NCBI GenBank assembly: GCA_016218905.1
Contig: JACRCS010000242.1
Location: 1 to 6,677, forward strand
Length of the DNA stretch: 6,677 nucleotides
From: Deltaproteobacteria bacterium
Lineage (GTDB): Bacteria > Desulfobacterota_C > Deferrisomatia > Deferrisomatales > JACRMM01
Reading direction: 5' to 3'
The notes under the pieces were generated by a model. The model worked only from the letters and a program-made list of their open reading frames with translations, did no database searches and was not told the origin of the DNA. Below are positions 1 through 6,238 of the stretch, piece by piece. Numbering within the stretch: position 1 is the first letter of the stretch; each line of letters begins with the position of its first letter. A program made the translations under genes and the position numbers.

Positions 1-108
1 AAACAACCGTCCCCTGTTTTTTTCTGTTTACCCCCGATATCATGTCGACTCCCTAAGCTGACAAAGGGCCGGTTTTCACCGGCCCCTATCTCTTATTGTT
101 ATCGATCC
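1..108. other. AT-richer segment abutting truncated terC, possible mobile-element remnant
   Basis: This stretch is clearly less GC-rich than everything to its right and encodes nothing recognisable. It begins with ACCGTCCCC (6-14) flanked by the inverted pentamers AAACA (1-5) and TGTTT (15-19), followed by a run of seven T. It then carries a GC-rich hairpin at 66-85. From memory, ACCGTCCCC/GGGGACGGT-type motifs together with small hairpins occur near REP-associated tyrosine (IS200-like) transposases; no transposase is visible here, so that link is a guess. Homology to TerC starts abruptly at about base 109, so a junction (insertion, deletion or rearrangement) probably lies near 100-112. A contig-end or assembly artefact is an equally open explanation. 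Confidence 0.35.
66..85. terminator. GC-rich hairpin, possible terminator or REP-like palindrome
   Basis: GGGCCGGT (66-73) pairs perfectly with ACCGGCCC (78-85) around a 4-nt loop. Read on the minus strand the loop is GAAA, a stable GNRA tetraloop, and the stem is followed by TTTGTC. On the plus strand the downstream bases are only loosely T-rich. It could terminate a gene to the left of the window, stop minus-strand read-through coming from the reductase gene, or be a REP-type palindrome. The uridine tract is short on both strands, so terminator activity is uncertain. Confidence 0.4.
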
Positions 109-555
<447 letters not shown>

Positions 556-558
556 GTC

Positions 559-582
559 GGCCTCTTCCCGCGCGGCGAGGCC
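559..582. terminator. Inverted repeat between convergent genes, possible bidirectional terminator
   Basis: GGCCTC (559-564) pairs with GAGGCC (577-582) around a 12-nt GC-rich loop that contains the palindrome CCGCGCGG (568-575). It fills the 27-bp gap between the terC remnant, which ends at 555, and the reductase stop codon at 583-585. This is where a shared terminator would be expected. No T-tract follows on either strand, so intrinsic termination would be weak. Confidence 0.35.
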
Positions 583-1473
583 CTACCCGCCGGCGACCGT
601 GTGATGGGCGAGCTTCTCCAGCGCCATCACCATCGCAGAGTGGTCGAGGTCGGTGCCCCCCTCCGCGGCCACGGCGTTGAAGAGCTGGAGGGCGAGCGCG
701 GTGCTCGGCAGGGCGACCCCGAGCTCCCGGGCAGCCTGGAGGGCGAGGTTCAGGTCCTTCTGGTGGAGCCGGATCCGAAAACCCGGCTGGAAGGTCCTCT
801 GGATCATGCGCTCTCCGTGGACCTCCAGGATCTTGCTCCCGGCGAAGCCGCCGAGGAGCGCCTCCCGCACCTTCGCCACGTCGGCGCCCGCCGTCGAGGC
901 GAAGACGAGGGCCTCCGCGACCGCTTCGATGGTCATCGCCACCACCATCTGGTTGGCGACCTTGCACACCTGCCCGTCCCCGTTGCCACCGATAAGGACG
1001 ATGTTCTTCCCCATCAGCTCGAAGTAGGGCCGGATCTTCTCGAAGACCTCCGCCTTGCCGCCCACCATGATGGAGAGGGTCGCGTTCTCCGCGCCCACCT
1101 GCCCGCCCGAGACCGGCGCGTCGAGCATCTCGACACCCTGGGCACGGAGTCTCTCGGCGAACTCCCGGGTTGCCGTGGGCGAGATGCTGCTCATGTCGAC
1201 CACGACCGAGCCCCTCCGGATTCCCTGGGCGACGCCGTCGGGCCCGAAGAGGACGTCCTCCACGTCCGGCGTGTCGGGCACCATCAGGAAGACGACCTCC
1301 GAGCCGGCGGCGACCTCCCGGCAGCTCCCGCACGCCGTGCAGCCCTGCGTGACGAGCTCGGCGGCAGACCGCCGGGTGCGGCTGTACACGCGAACCGTGT
1401 GGCCGGCCCGGGCGAGGTGGCCGGCCATGGGCTTCCCCATGATCCCCAAGCCGATGAAGCCGAGTCGGGCCAT
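583..1473 (-). CDS. garR: 2-hydroxy-3-oxopropionate (tartronate semialdehyde) reductase, 3-HIBDH family
   Basis: A complete 296-residue beta-hydroxyacid dehydrogenase. Family members reduce tartronate semialdehyde to D-glycerate, or oxidise 3-hydroxyisobutyrate, with NAD(P)H in the cytoplasm. The N-terminal Rossmann domain opens with GFIGLGIMGKPMAGHL (residues 5-20), the family dinucleotide-binding signature. SRTRR (31-35) after the second strand is basic, which hints at NADPH preference. The substrate-binding DAPVSGG motif is at 118-124, the catalytic lysine is K171 in GQVCKVANQ, and K239-D240 lie in PGFRIRLHQKDL. The C-terminal PGFRIxLHxKDL, LPSTA and DHSAMVMALEKLA segments match GarR/GlxR closely, so reductase is preferred over 3-hydroxyisobutyrate dehydrogenase; a succinic-semialdehyde reductase is also possible. 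The start is set by ATG at 1473 with a strong GGAGGAGGA (1480-1488) 6 nt upstream. It lies 56 nt downstream of the sigma-54 activator on the same strand with no clear terminator between, so co-transcription is plausible. No glycerate-pathway partner (glyoxylate carboligase, glycerate kinase) is in the window. Confidence 0.92.
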   Translation of the reverse strand: MARLGFIGLGIMGKPMAGHLARAGHTVRVYSRTRRSAAELVTQGCTACGSCREVAAGSEVVFLMVPDTPDVEDVLFGPDGVAQGIRRGSVVVDMSSISPTATREFAERLRAQGVEMLDAPVSGGQVGAENATLSIMVGGKAEVFEKIRPYFELMGKNIVLIGGNGDGQVCKVANQMVVAMTIEAVAEALVFASTAGADVAKVREALLGGFAGSKILEVHGERMIQRTFQPGFRIRLHQKDLNLALQAARELGVALPSTALALQLFNAVAAEGGTDLDHSAMVMALEKLAHHTVAGG

Positions 1474-1529
1474 CGAAGCTCCTCCTCCGGGACGCGCCGT
1501 CTCGCCGGGCACCCCGCGCCGAGCGTCGG

Positions 1530-3005
1530 CTACGCGTCTCCTCTCGCCCGCTGGACGTGCTTGCGCACGGTGCGGCGGTCGAGCTTCGTGCGGCGCGCCA
1601 CCTCCTCGTAGCTGCCCAACCGCTCGTAGAGCTGGGCGCAGTACTCGGCCAGGAGCTCGGCGGCGTCCCACGCTCCGGCTTCGAAGGCGGCGCCCCGGCT
1701 CCGGGATGGGTTCCGCGCCCTCGTCTCCCCGGCGTAGTGGCCCGTCAAGAGAATGCGCCGCACCGCCTGCTCGAGCTCCCTCACGTTTCCCGGCCAGGCG
1801 TAATCGGCCGGGAGCTCCTTCGAGAGCACCGTCAGGACGAAGCCGACGAGCTCCGGCACGGCTTCGCCGGCGAGACGCCGGACGACGTGGCCGACGAGCT
1901 CCTCGAGCTCCCGAGGGTCCTCCTGGAGCCGCCGGCGGAGCGGCGGCACCGTGATCGTGTCGGAGCAGAGGCGGTAGTAGAAGTCGTCCCGGAACTGCTC
2001 GCGCGCCCGGAGCTCGTCGAGCGGACGGTTCGTGGCCGCGATCACCCGGCCCTGAAAGCGCAGTCGCTCGTGCGCCCCGACGGGCGAGAACGTCCGCTCC
2101 TGGAGGACCTGTAGGAGCTTCACCTGGACCGGGATCGAGACGTCTCCGATCTCGTCGAGGAAGATCGCCCCGTGGGGGCTGCACCGGGCGAAGATCCCGG
2201 GATGGTTCTCCACGGCGCCGGTGAACGCGCCCTTCCGGTGCCCGAAGAGCTCCGACTCGAGGAGGGTCTCGGGATGTTCGGAGAGGTTCAGGGTGATGAA
2301 GCTGCGCGTGAAGCTCTCGCTGAACGCCCCCTTCTTCTCGTCGAACGGGATGAAGCCGGAGCGGCCGATGGCCGCCGCGGCGGTGCCCTTGCCCGTCCCG
2401 GTCTCCCCCAGCAACAGCGTCGAGAAGTCCTCCAGCCGGTTCCAGAGGTGGCGCTCGTACCAGCCTACGTTCCACCCGAAGATGTTGTTCCAGAGGCGGC
2501 GCCGCAGCTCTTCCATGCTGCTCCCGCGGCCCACGAGCGCCCGGTCGATGAAGTAGAAGGCCCGCCGGAGCTGGAAGAAGATCGCGAAGAAGCGGGACGC
2601 CTCCGCAGGCGAGAAGCCGCGGCGCGTGAGGTACCCGAGGGCCTCCCGCGCAAAGGGCACCGGGCGCGGCGTGTCGCCCGCGTCCAGCTGCTCCAAGAGG
2701 TGCGCGTCCATGGGGTCGATGAAGCGGTGGAAGGCCTCGAACAGCAGCGCCGCCTGCACCGTCTGCTGGACCCGCCCCTCGAAACGCCGCACGTCCGCGA
2801 GCCCCGCGGCTTCCAGGTCCCCGACCGCCGCGGAGACGCGCCCCACGACCCGATCCAGGACCTCTCCGGGCGGCGTGTCCTCGGAGCACTCGGCGAGCCG
2901 GAGGTCGAGCTCCCGCCTCTCGGCCCCGAACGGGTTCAGGTAGACCGCTTCGGCGACGAGCTCGAGGAAGCGGCGTTGGGGCGCGGGCAGGCTGGCCTTC
3001 GGCAT
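1530..3005 (-). CDS. Sigma-54-dependent enhancer-binding transcriptional activator
   Basis: A 491-residue bacterial enhancer-binding protein that would use ATP hydrolysis to remodel sigma-54 RNA polymerase. Residues 1-185 form a mostly helical N-terminal sensory region that is not a response-regulator receiver, PAS or GAF domain by eye; its conserved-looking stretch is FFQLRRAFYFIDRALVGRG (143-161). The AAA+ domain has Walker A GETGTGKG (200-207), GAFTGA (259-264, the sigma-54 contact loop), Walker B AIFLDEIGD (280-288), sensor AATNRP (323-328), arginine fingers in FRDDFYYRL (338-346), and WPGNVREL (404-411). Between Walker A and GAFTGA there is an apparent insertion of about 12-15 residues (around 218-233, FIPFDEKKGAF onward) compared with NtrC. 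A Fis-type helix-turn-helix closes the protein (about 462-487). The ATG at 3005 is chosen because an in-frame GTG at 3119 would extend the protein across the putative operator and promoter with unconvincing sequence. No good Shine-Dalgarno precedes 3005. It is divergent from a sigma-54-type promoter driving the aas operon, the likely target. Confidence 0.93.
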   Translation of the reverse strand: MPKASLPAPQRRFLELVAEAVYLNPFGAERRELDLRLAECSEDTPPGEVLDRVVGRVSAAVGDLEAAGLADVRRFEGRVQQTVQAALLFEAFHRFIDPMDAHLLEQLDAGDTPRPVPFAREALGYLTRRGFSPAEASRFFAIFFQLRRAFYFIDRALVGRGSSMEELRRRLWNNIFGWNVGWYERHLWNRLEDFSTLLLGETGTGKGTAAAAIGRSGFIPFDEKKGAFSESFTRSFITLNLSEHPETLLESELFGHRKGAFTGAVENHPGIFARCSPHGAIFLDEIGDVSIPVQVKLLQVLQERTFSPVGAHERLRFQGRVIAATNRPLDELRAREQFRDDFYYRLCSDTITVPPLRRRLQEDPRELEELVGHVVRRLAGEAVPELVGFVLTVLSKELPADYAWPGNVRELEQAVRRILLTGHYAGETRARNPSRSRGAAFEAGAWDAAELLAEYCAQLYERLGSYEEVARRTKLDRRTVRKHVQRARGDA

Positions 3006-3011
3006 GGCCGG

Positions 3012-3040
3012 AAGGTAGCCCCAGGCCTCGGGCCCGTCAA
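3012..3040 (-). promoter_or_regulatory. Putative sigma-70-type promoter for the activator gene
   Basis: On the minus strand TTGACG (complement of 3035-3040) is followed after exactly 17 nt by TACCTT (complement of 3012-3017). The -35 box matches 5 of 6 consensus bases; the -10 box is weak. Transcription would start about at the ATG at 3005, giving a leaderless or nearly leaderless mRNA, which fits the missing Shine-Dalgarno. The match could be chance in GC-rich DNA. Confidence 0.35.
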
Positions 3041-3044
3041 GACC

Positions 3045-3056
3045 AGATGTACATCT
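3045..3056. promoter_or_regulatory. 12-bp perfect palindrome, candidate operator/upstream activating site
   Basis: AGATGTACATCT is a perfect dyad. It sits 4 bp upstream of the putative -35 of the activator gene and about 115-127 bp upstream of the -24 element of the divergent sigma-54-type promoter. That is the usual distance range for enhancer-binding-protein sites. A degenerate relative, CAGATAGCATCC, lies at 3088-3099. The arrangement would allow both activation of the rightward operon and autoregulation. Binding by the adjacent activator is inferred from position only. Confidence 0.45.
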
Positions 3057-3058
3057 CT

Positions 3059-3088
3059 TGCACAGGACCAGCCTCAGGTGCACGGGAC
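3059..3088. repeat. Phased direct repeat TGCAC(A/G)GGAC
   Basis: TGCACAGGAC (3059-3068) recurs as TGCACGGGAC (3079-3088). The copies match at 9 of 10 bases and start exactly 20 bp apart, close to two helical turns. They lie between the 12-bp palindrome and its degenerate copy, in the divergent intergenic region. Helically phased repeats upstream of a sigma-54-type promoter are typical of activator binding sites, so this is a second candidate for the protein-binding element. Confidence 0.4.
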
Positions 3089-3170
3089 AGATAGCATCCT
3101 CAGGCCGACCCCGCACCACAACGCCGCGGAATCCTTAATTTTCCCATATCGGCCCCTTCTTCGCCGTTTC

Positions 3171-3186
3171 GGGCACGGCCACTGCA
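3171..3186 (+). promoter_or_regulatory. Sigma-54 (-24/-12) promoter of the small-protein/aas operon
   Basis: GGGCACGGCCACTGCA matches the sigma-54 consensus TGGCACGRNNNTTGCW at all but two defined positions. The invariant GG (3172-3173) and GC (3184-3185) are separated by the required 10 nt. Transcription would begin around 3196-3198, leaving a leader of about 27 nt that contains the Shine-Dalgarno at 3211-3218 and the ATG at 3224. A gene for a GAFTGA-bearing activator lies immediately divergent, which strongly supports the call. An AT-rich patch (3130-3149) with a poor IHF-like match sits between promoter and candidate upstream sites. Confidence 0.75.
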
Positions 3187-3223
3187 ATTCTTTGGGTCGT
3201 CCACCTGAACGAAAGGAGTCGCC

Positions 3224-3457
3224 ATGCGGTGCAGCTCGACGAAGAGCCTCCCTCCCCGCGCGAATTGCCCGTCCGAGTCCGTTTGGACGAAGCTCCGGAG
3301 GGCCCCCCTGCTGGCCGGCGCCGGCCTGCTCGCAGTCTGGTCGCCGAAGCTCTTCGGCCTCGCTTCGGACCTGCTCGCGCGCGGCCTGTCGCTCCTCGCC
3401 CCGGCGCTCCTGCCGCCGGCGCTTCCCCCGTGGCCCCAGCCCGGTCTCCCCTTCTGA
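3224..3457 (+). CDS. Uncharacterised 77-aa hydrophobic small protein upstream of aas
   Basis: I do not recognise a family. The product has a short polar N-terminus with two cysteines (C3, C15), then from about residue 28 a hydrophobic Leu/Ala-rich stretch (APLLAGAGLLAVW, then LFGLASDLLARGLSLLAPALL) and a proline-rich end (PPALPPWPQPGLPF). One or two membrane-associated helices are likely. Support for a real gene: AAAGGAG (3212-3218) at ideal spacing to ATG 3224, nearly all third codon positions G or C in this frame, and a stop codon (3455-3457) that touches the Shine-Dalgarno of the next gene, suggesting translational coupling. It is the first gene behind the sigma-54-type promoter. Its place beside Aas is where some genomes have the lysophospholipid transporter LplT, but it is far too small to be that transporter. 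A helper or anchor for Aas is speculation. Confidence 0.65.
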   Translation: MRCSSTKSLPPRANCPSESVWTKLRRAPLLAGAGLLAVWSPKLFGLASDLLARGLSLLAPALLPPALPPWPQPGLPF

Positions 3458-3468
3458 GGAGGAAGAAG

Positions 3469-5679
3469 ATGTTGCCGAACGTCATCTTCGCTGCCGTCTA
3501 CCACCTGCTTCGCCTGGCCGTCCGCGCGGTCTACCTGATCCGGACCCTCGGGGCGGAGAACCTGCCCGGAAGGGGCCCCGCCCTCCTCGTCGCGAACCAC
3601 GTCTCCTGGGCGGACGCGTTCCTCCTGACCGCCGCCCAGCCCCGCCCCATTCGGTTCCTCATGGGCCGGGAGTTCTACGAGATGCGGTGGGCGAAGCCCT
3701 TCCTCCGCTGGCTCGGCGCGATCCCCATCTCCCCCGACGACCCGCCGAAGCGTATCGTGGCCGCCCTCCAGGAGGCGCGGCGCGCTCTGGAAGAGGGCTC
3801 CCTCGTCTGCATCTTCGCGGAGGGTCACGTCACGCGGACCGGGCTCATGGGGCCCTTTCGGGCGGGGTTCGAGCGGATCGTCCGCGGCCTCGCCGCTCCG
3901 ATCGTCCCCGTCTACCTCGGCGGTGTGTGGGGGAGCGTCTTCTCCTACGCCGAGGGCCGGATCCTGTCCCGGCTCCCGGGGCTGCGGCGCCGGAGCATCT
4001 CCGTCCTCTTCGGCCGCCCCATGGCGCCGAGCTCCGAGGCGGGGGCCGTGCGGGACGCGGTGCTCGAGCTCTCCTGCGAGTACTTCGAGGACCGCAAGCG
4101 GGTTCGCGAGCCCCTCGGCGCGGTCTTCGTCCGGCAGGCCCGGCGGAGCTGGGGGCGTCCCGCGGTCTCCGACACGACCGGGGCGGCCCTCTCCTACGGG
4201 AGGACGCTTGCCGCGTCGGTCGCGCTGGGGAAGCGGCTCGAGAAGGAGCTCCCGGGTGAGGACCGGGTGGGCATCCTCCTGCCGCCGTCCGTCGGGGGCG
4301 CCCTCGCCAACCTGGCCCTCACGCTTCGCCGGAAGGTGCCGGTGAACCTGAGCTACTCGGCTCCGGCCGAGGCGATCCGGTCCGCAGTCGAGCAGGCCGG
4401 CCTGCGGACGGTGATCACGTCGAGGCGCTTCCTCGAGAGATTCCCAACGCTCCCCCTGCCCGAGCGCGTCCTCTTCCTGGAGGACGTCCTGGCGGGGCTC
4501 AGCCGGGCAGCCAAGCTCCGGGCCCTCTTCGCCGCCCGCTCCGCGCCCCGCCGCCTGATCTCGGGAGGCTCTCCCTTCCGGCCCGACGACGTCGCCGCCC
4601 TCCTCTTCTCTTCGGGCAGCACCGGCGAGCCCAAGGGCGTGATGCTGAGCCACCACAACCTCCTCTCGAGCATCGAGGCGCTCCAGCCGCTCTACCGCTT
4701 CACGCCGGAGGACCGGATCTGCGGTGCCCTGCCCTTCTTCCACTCCTTCGGCTTCTCCTGCACGCTCTGGCTGCCGCTTCTCTCCGGCTTCTCGGCGGTC
4801 TACCACGCAAACCCGCTGGAGGCCGGGAAGGTCGCCGAGGCCGTCCGCGAGAGCGGCGCCACGATCCTTCCCGCCACGCCGAGCTTCCTCCTGGCGTACC
4901 TCCGCCGCGCCAAGAAGGAGGACTTCCGGAGCCTGCGCCTCGTCTTCACGGGAGCCGAGCGCCTGGACCCGCGGCTCGCCGACGCCTTCCACGAGAAGTT
5001 CGACCTGCGGCCGCTCGAAGGCTACGGCGCCACCGAGCTCGCCCCCGTCGCCACCGTGAGCGTCCCCGCCGTCGAGCTCGACCGCGTCGCCGATCCCGGC
5101 TGGAAACCCGGCAGCGTCGGCCGCCCCCTCCCCGGAGTCGCCCTGAAGGTCGTCGACCCCGACACCGGCGAGCCTTTCCCGACCGGTACGCAGGGTCTTC
5201 TCCTCGCAAAGGGTCCCAACGTGATGCTCGGCTACTGGGGCAAGTCGGCCAAGACGGCGGAGGTCCTCCGGGACGGGTGGTACTCGACAGGAGATATGGC
5301 GACCATCGACGAGGACGGCTTCGTCACGATCACCGGGAGGCTCGCCCGCTTCAGCAAGATCGGAGGCGAAATGGTCCCCCACGGCGCGGTGGAAGAGGTT
5401 CTCAAGGCAGCTCTGCCCGACGCCACCACGGCCGTGGCCGTCACCTCCGTGCCGGACAAGAAACGAGGCGAGAGACTCGTGGTCCTCTACACGTCCGACG
5501 CGGGAGACCCAGAAAACCTTCGCAGGACCGTGGACGAGAGCGCGCTGCCCAACCTCTGGAAACCGGCCCGCGACGCCTACATTCCGGTCCACGCCCTGCC
5601 ACTCCTGGGGTCGGGCAAGATCGACCTCCGGAAGCTCCGGGACCTGGCGTTGGAGAGGCAGGAGCGGCTGGCAGCGTAG
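3469..5679 (+). CDS. aas: Bifunctional Aas-type lysophospholipid acyltransferase / acyl-ACP synthetase
   Basis: A 736-residue fusion, close to the 719 residues of E. coli Aas. That enzyme activates a free fatty acid onto bound ACP with ATP and transfers it to 2-acylglycerophosphoethanolamine, repairing lysophospholipids at the inner membrane. Domain 1 (about 10-210) is a PlsC/LPLAT acyltransferase: catalytic NHVSWAD (H44, D49), FAEGHVTRTG (116-125, the FPEG-type motif in its Aas-like form) and VPVYLGG (146-152). Domain 2 (about 215-730) is an ANL adenylating enzyme: P-loop SSGSTGEPKG (381-390), GYGATEL (518-524), YSTGD (605-609), hinge GRLARFSK (623-630) and catalytic lysine K717 in GSGKIDL. 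All key residues are present, so both activities are expected. The N-terminal hydrophobic segment (5-24) probably associates with the membrane. The start is ATG 3469 with GAGGAGGA (3456-3463). Upstream in-frame codons from GTG 3229 encode Arg/Pro-rich shadow sequence and overlap the small gene. No fused or adjacent LplT transporter is visible. Confidence 0.93.
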   Translation: MLPNVIFAAVYHLLRLAVRAVYLIRTLGAENLPGRGPALLVANHVSWADAFLLTAAQPRPIRFLMGREFYEMRWAKPFLRWLGAIPISPDDPPKRIVAALQEARRALEEGSLVCIFAEGHVTRTGLMGPFRAGFERIVRGLAAPIVPVYLGGVWGSVFSYAEGRILSRLPGLRRRSISVLFGRPMAPSSEAGAVRDAVLELSCEYFEDRKRVREPLGAVFVRQARRSWGRPAVSDTTGAALSYGRTLAASVALGKRLEKELPGEDRVGILLPPSVGGALANLALTLRRKVPVNLSYSAPAEAIRSAVEQAGLRTVITSRRFLERFPTLPLPERVLFLEDVLAGLSRAAKLRALFAARSAPRRLISGGSPFRPDDVAALLFSSGSTGEPKGVMLSHHNLLSSIEALQPLYRFTPEDRICGALPFFHSFGFSCTLWLPLLSGFSAVYHANPLEAGKVAEAVRESGATILPATPSFLLAYLRRAKKEDFRSLRLVFTGAERLDPRLADAFHEKFDLRPLEGYGATELAPVATVSVPAVELDRVADPGWKPGSVGRPLPGVALKVVDPDTGEPFPTGTQGLLLAKGPNVMLGYWGKSAKTAEVLRDGWYSTGDMATIDEDGFVTITGRLARFSKIGGEMVPHGAVEEVLKAALPDATTAVAVTSVPDKKRGERLVVLYTSDAGDPENLRRTVDESALPNLWKPARDAYIPVHALPLLGSGKIDLRKLRDLALERQERLAA

Positions 5680-5704
5680 GAGCTGAAGCGTCCTTAGAGA
5701 GCCC

Positions 5705-5724
5705 GACCTTCCCGAAGTCTTTTT
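5705..5724 (+). terminator. Weak intrinsic-terminator-like structure after aas
   Basis: A short imperfect stem (GAC at 5705-5707 with GTC at 5717-5719, plus inner pairs around CCC) is followed by TTTTT (5720-5724), starting 25 nt past the aas stop. The stem is short and has a mismatch, so it may not terminate well. It is the only T-tract close behind the gene. Confidence 0.25.
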
Positions 5725-5781
5725 CCCGGATCCGTATCCTTTTCGTTTCGCGCCCCGTCCTAAGGGTGAACCCAGGATATC

Positions 5782-5823
5782 GCAGAGGTCCTCCCCGGAG
5801 TGGGAGGCGGTAGTCGGACCTGC
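5782..5823 (+). other. Nested hairpin in the leader region of the 73-aa gene
   Basis: GCAGAGGTCC (5782-5791) can pair with GGACCTGC (5816-5823) with one bulged A. Inside it, CCTCCC (5790-5795) can pair with GGGAGG (5802-5807) over a 6-nt loop; the two stems compete for the bases at 5790-5791. The element lies 78 nt before the ATG at 5901, in the 221-bp gap after aas. The rest of that gap (5680-5900) shows no convincing promoter, tRNA or gene. It could be a structured leader, an attenuator or chance pairing of GC-rich DNA; it matches no riboswitch that I recognise. Confidence 0.25.
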
Positions 5824-5900
5824 GGTCGACGAGTGGCCCTCTCGAGCCCAAGGGGACAAGCGAAACCCACTGCCTGCAAAACGGACGCGGAGGTGAACCC

Positions 5901-6122
5901 ATGTATGTGTCTGCTTGGCCTTCGATCTGGTGGCTCTTCCCGGTTCTCATGGTCCTCTTCTGCCTCTTCGTGTGCCTCTCCAGGCGAGGCCGGAGCCTGG
6001 CCGGCTGCTGCATGGGGTCGTGCGGACCTCGTGAAACCGCATGCCATCGGCGCACTGACGGAACCCCGACCGGCGAAACGTCGCCGCCTGAGGAAAGCGC
6101 GCGCTCCGAAACCCCGAGCTGA
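5901..6122 (+). CDS. Small Cys-rich single-pass membrane protein, 73 aa
   Basis: The first ~27 residues form one strong membrane helix (WPSIWWLFPVLMVLFCLFVC, residues 6-25), followed by basic SRRGR (27-31), a cysteine cluster GCCMGSC (35-41), C48, and a polar Pro/Glu/Ser tail. Cysteines are at 21, 25, 36, 37, 41 and 48. The layout (aromatic N-terminal helix, then a short Cys/Met/Gly cytoplasmic segment) resembles small hypothetical membrane proteins often seen near metal-handling or stress genes, some of which end in a SHOCT domain; no SHOCT motif is visible here. GGAGGTGA (5889-5896) sits 4 nt before ATG 5901, an excellent Shine-Dalgarno, which makes the gene credible despite its size. The next gene on the strand begins 116 nt after its stop, so they may share a transcript. 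A role in metal or thiol binding is only a guess from the cysteines. Confidence 0.65.
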   Translation: MYVSAWPSIWWLFPVLMVLFCLFVCLSRRGRSLAGCCMGSCGPRETACHRRTDGTPTGETSPPEESARSETPS

Positions 6123-6238
6123 GCTGAGAGCGGCGCAAGGAGGCGTTCGAAGTGCGGAAGAGACTCCGCTTCGGTGGAGGTCGAGAACCGCTGCAGACGA
6201 TGTCGGCGAGAACCCCAACTTCAAAAAGGGAGAGAGAG

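Noticed and set aside
601..1611. Long plus-strand open frames opposite the reductase gene
   Set aside because: These are His/Arg/Glu-rich mirror translations of the reductase gene with no recognisable domain.
1474..2889. Upstream in-frame extension of the reductase frame through the activator gene on the minus strand
   Set aside because: The extension is Arg/Ala/Gly-rich off-frame translation of the sigma-54 activator. The reductase family starts at the ATG at 1473, which has a strong Shine-Dalgarno.
3006..3119. GTG start at 3119 adding 38 residues to the activator
   Set aside because: The extension crosses the palindrome, the direct repeats and the putative promoter, shows no convincing Shine-Dalgarno at proper distance, and does not look like a conserved domain. 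Kept only as an alternative.
3229..3468. 80-residue N-terminal extension of the Aas protein from a GTG codon
   Set aside because: The sequence is Arg/Pro-rich and low complexity, lacks family homology and overlaps the better-supported 77-aa gene. ATG 3469 has an excellent Shine-Dalgarno.
5760..5830. tRNA-like or riboswitch-like element suggested by GGGTGAACCC and nearby stems
   Set aside because: No cloverleaf, no proper T-loop or acceptor stem can be drawn, and no known riboswitch consensus is visible.
3100..5859. Very long minus-strand open frame (919 codons) antisense to aas
   Set aside because: Its composition (Arg/Gly/Glu-rich, no motifs) is typical of the shadow of a high-GC gene. The opposite strand encodes a complete Aas with all catalytic motifs.
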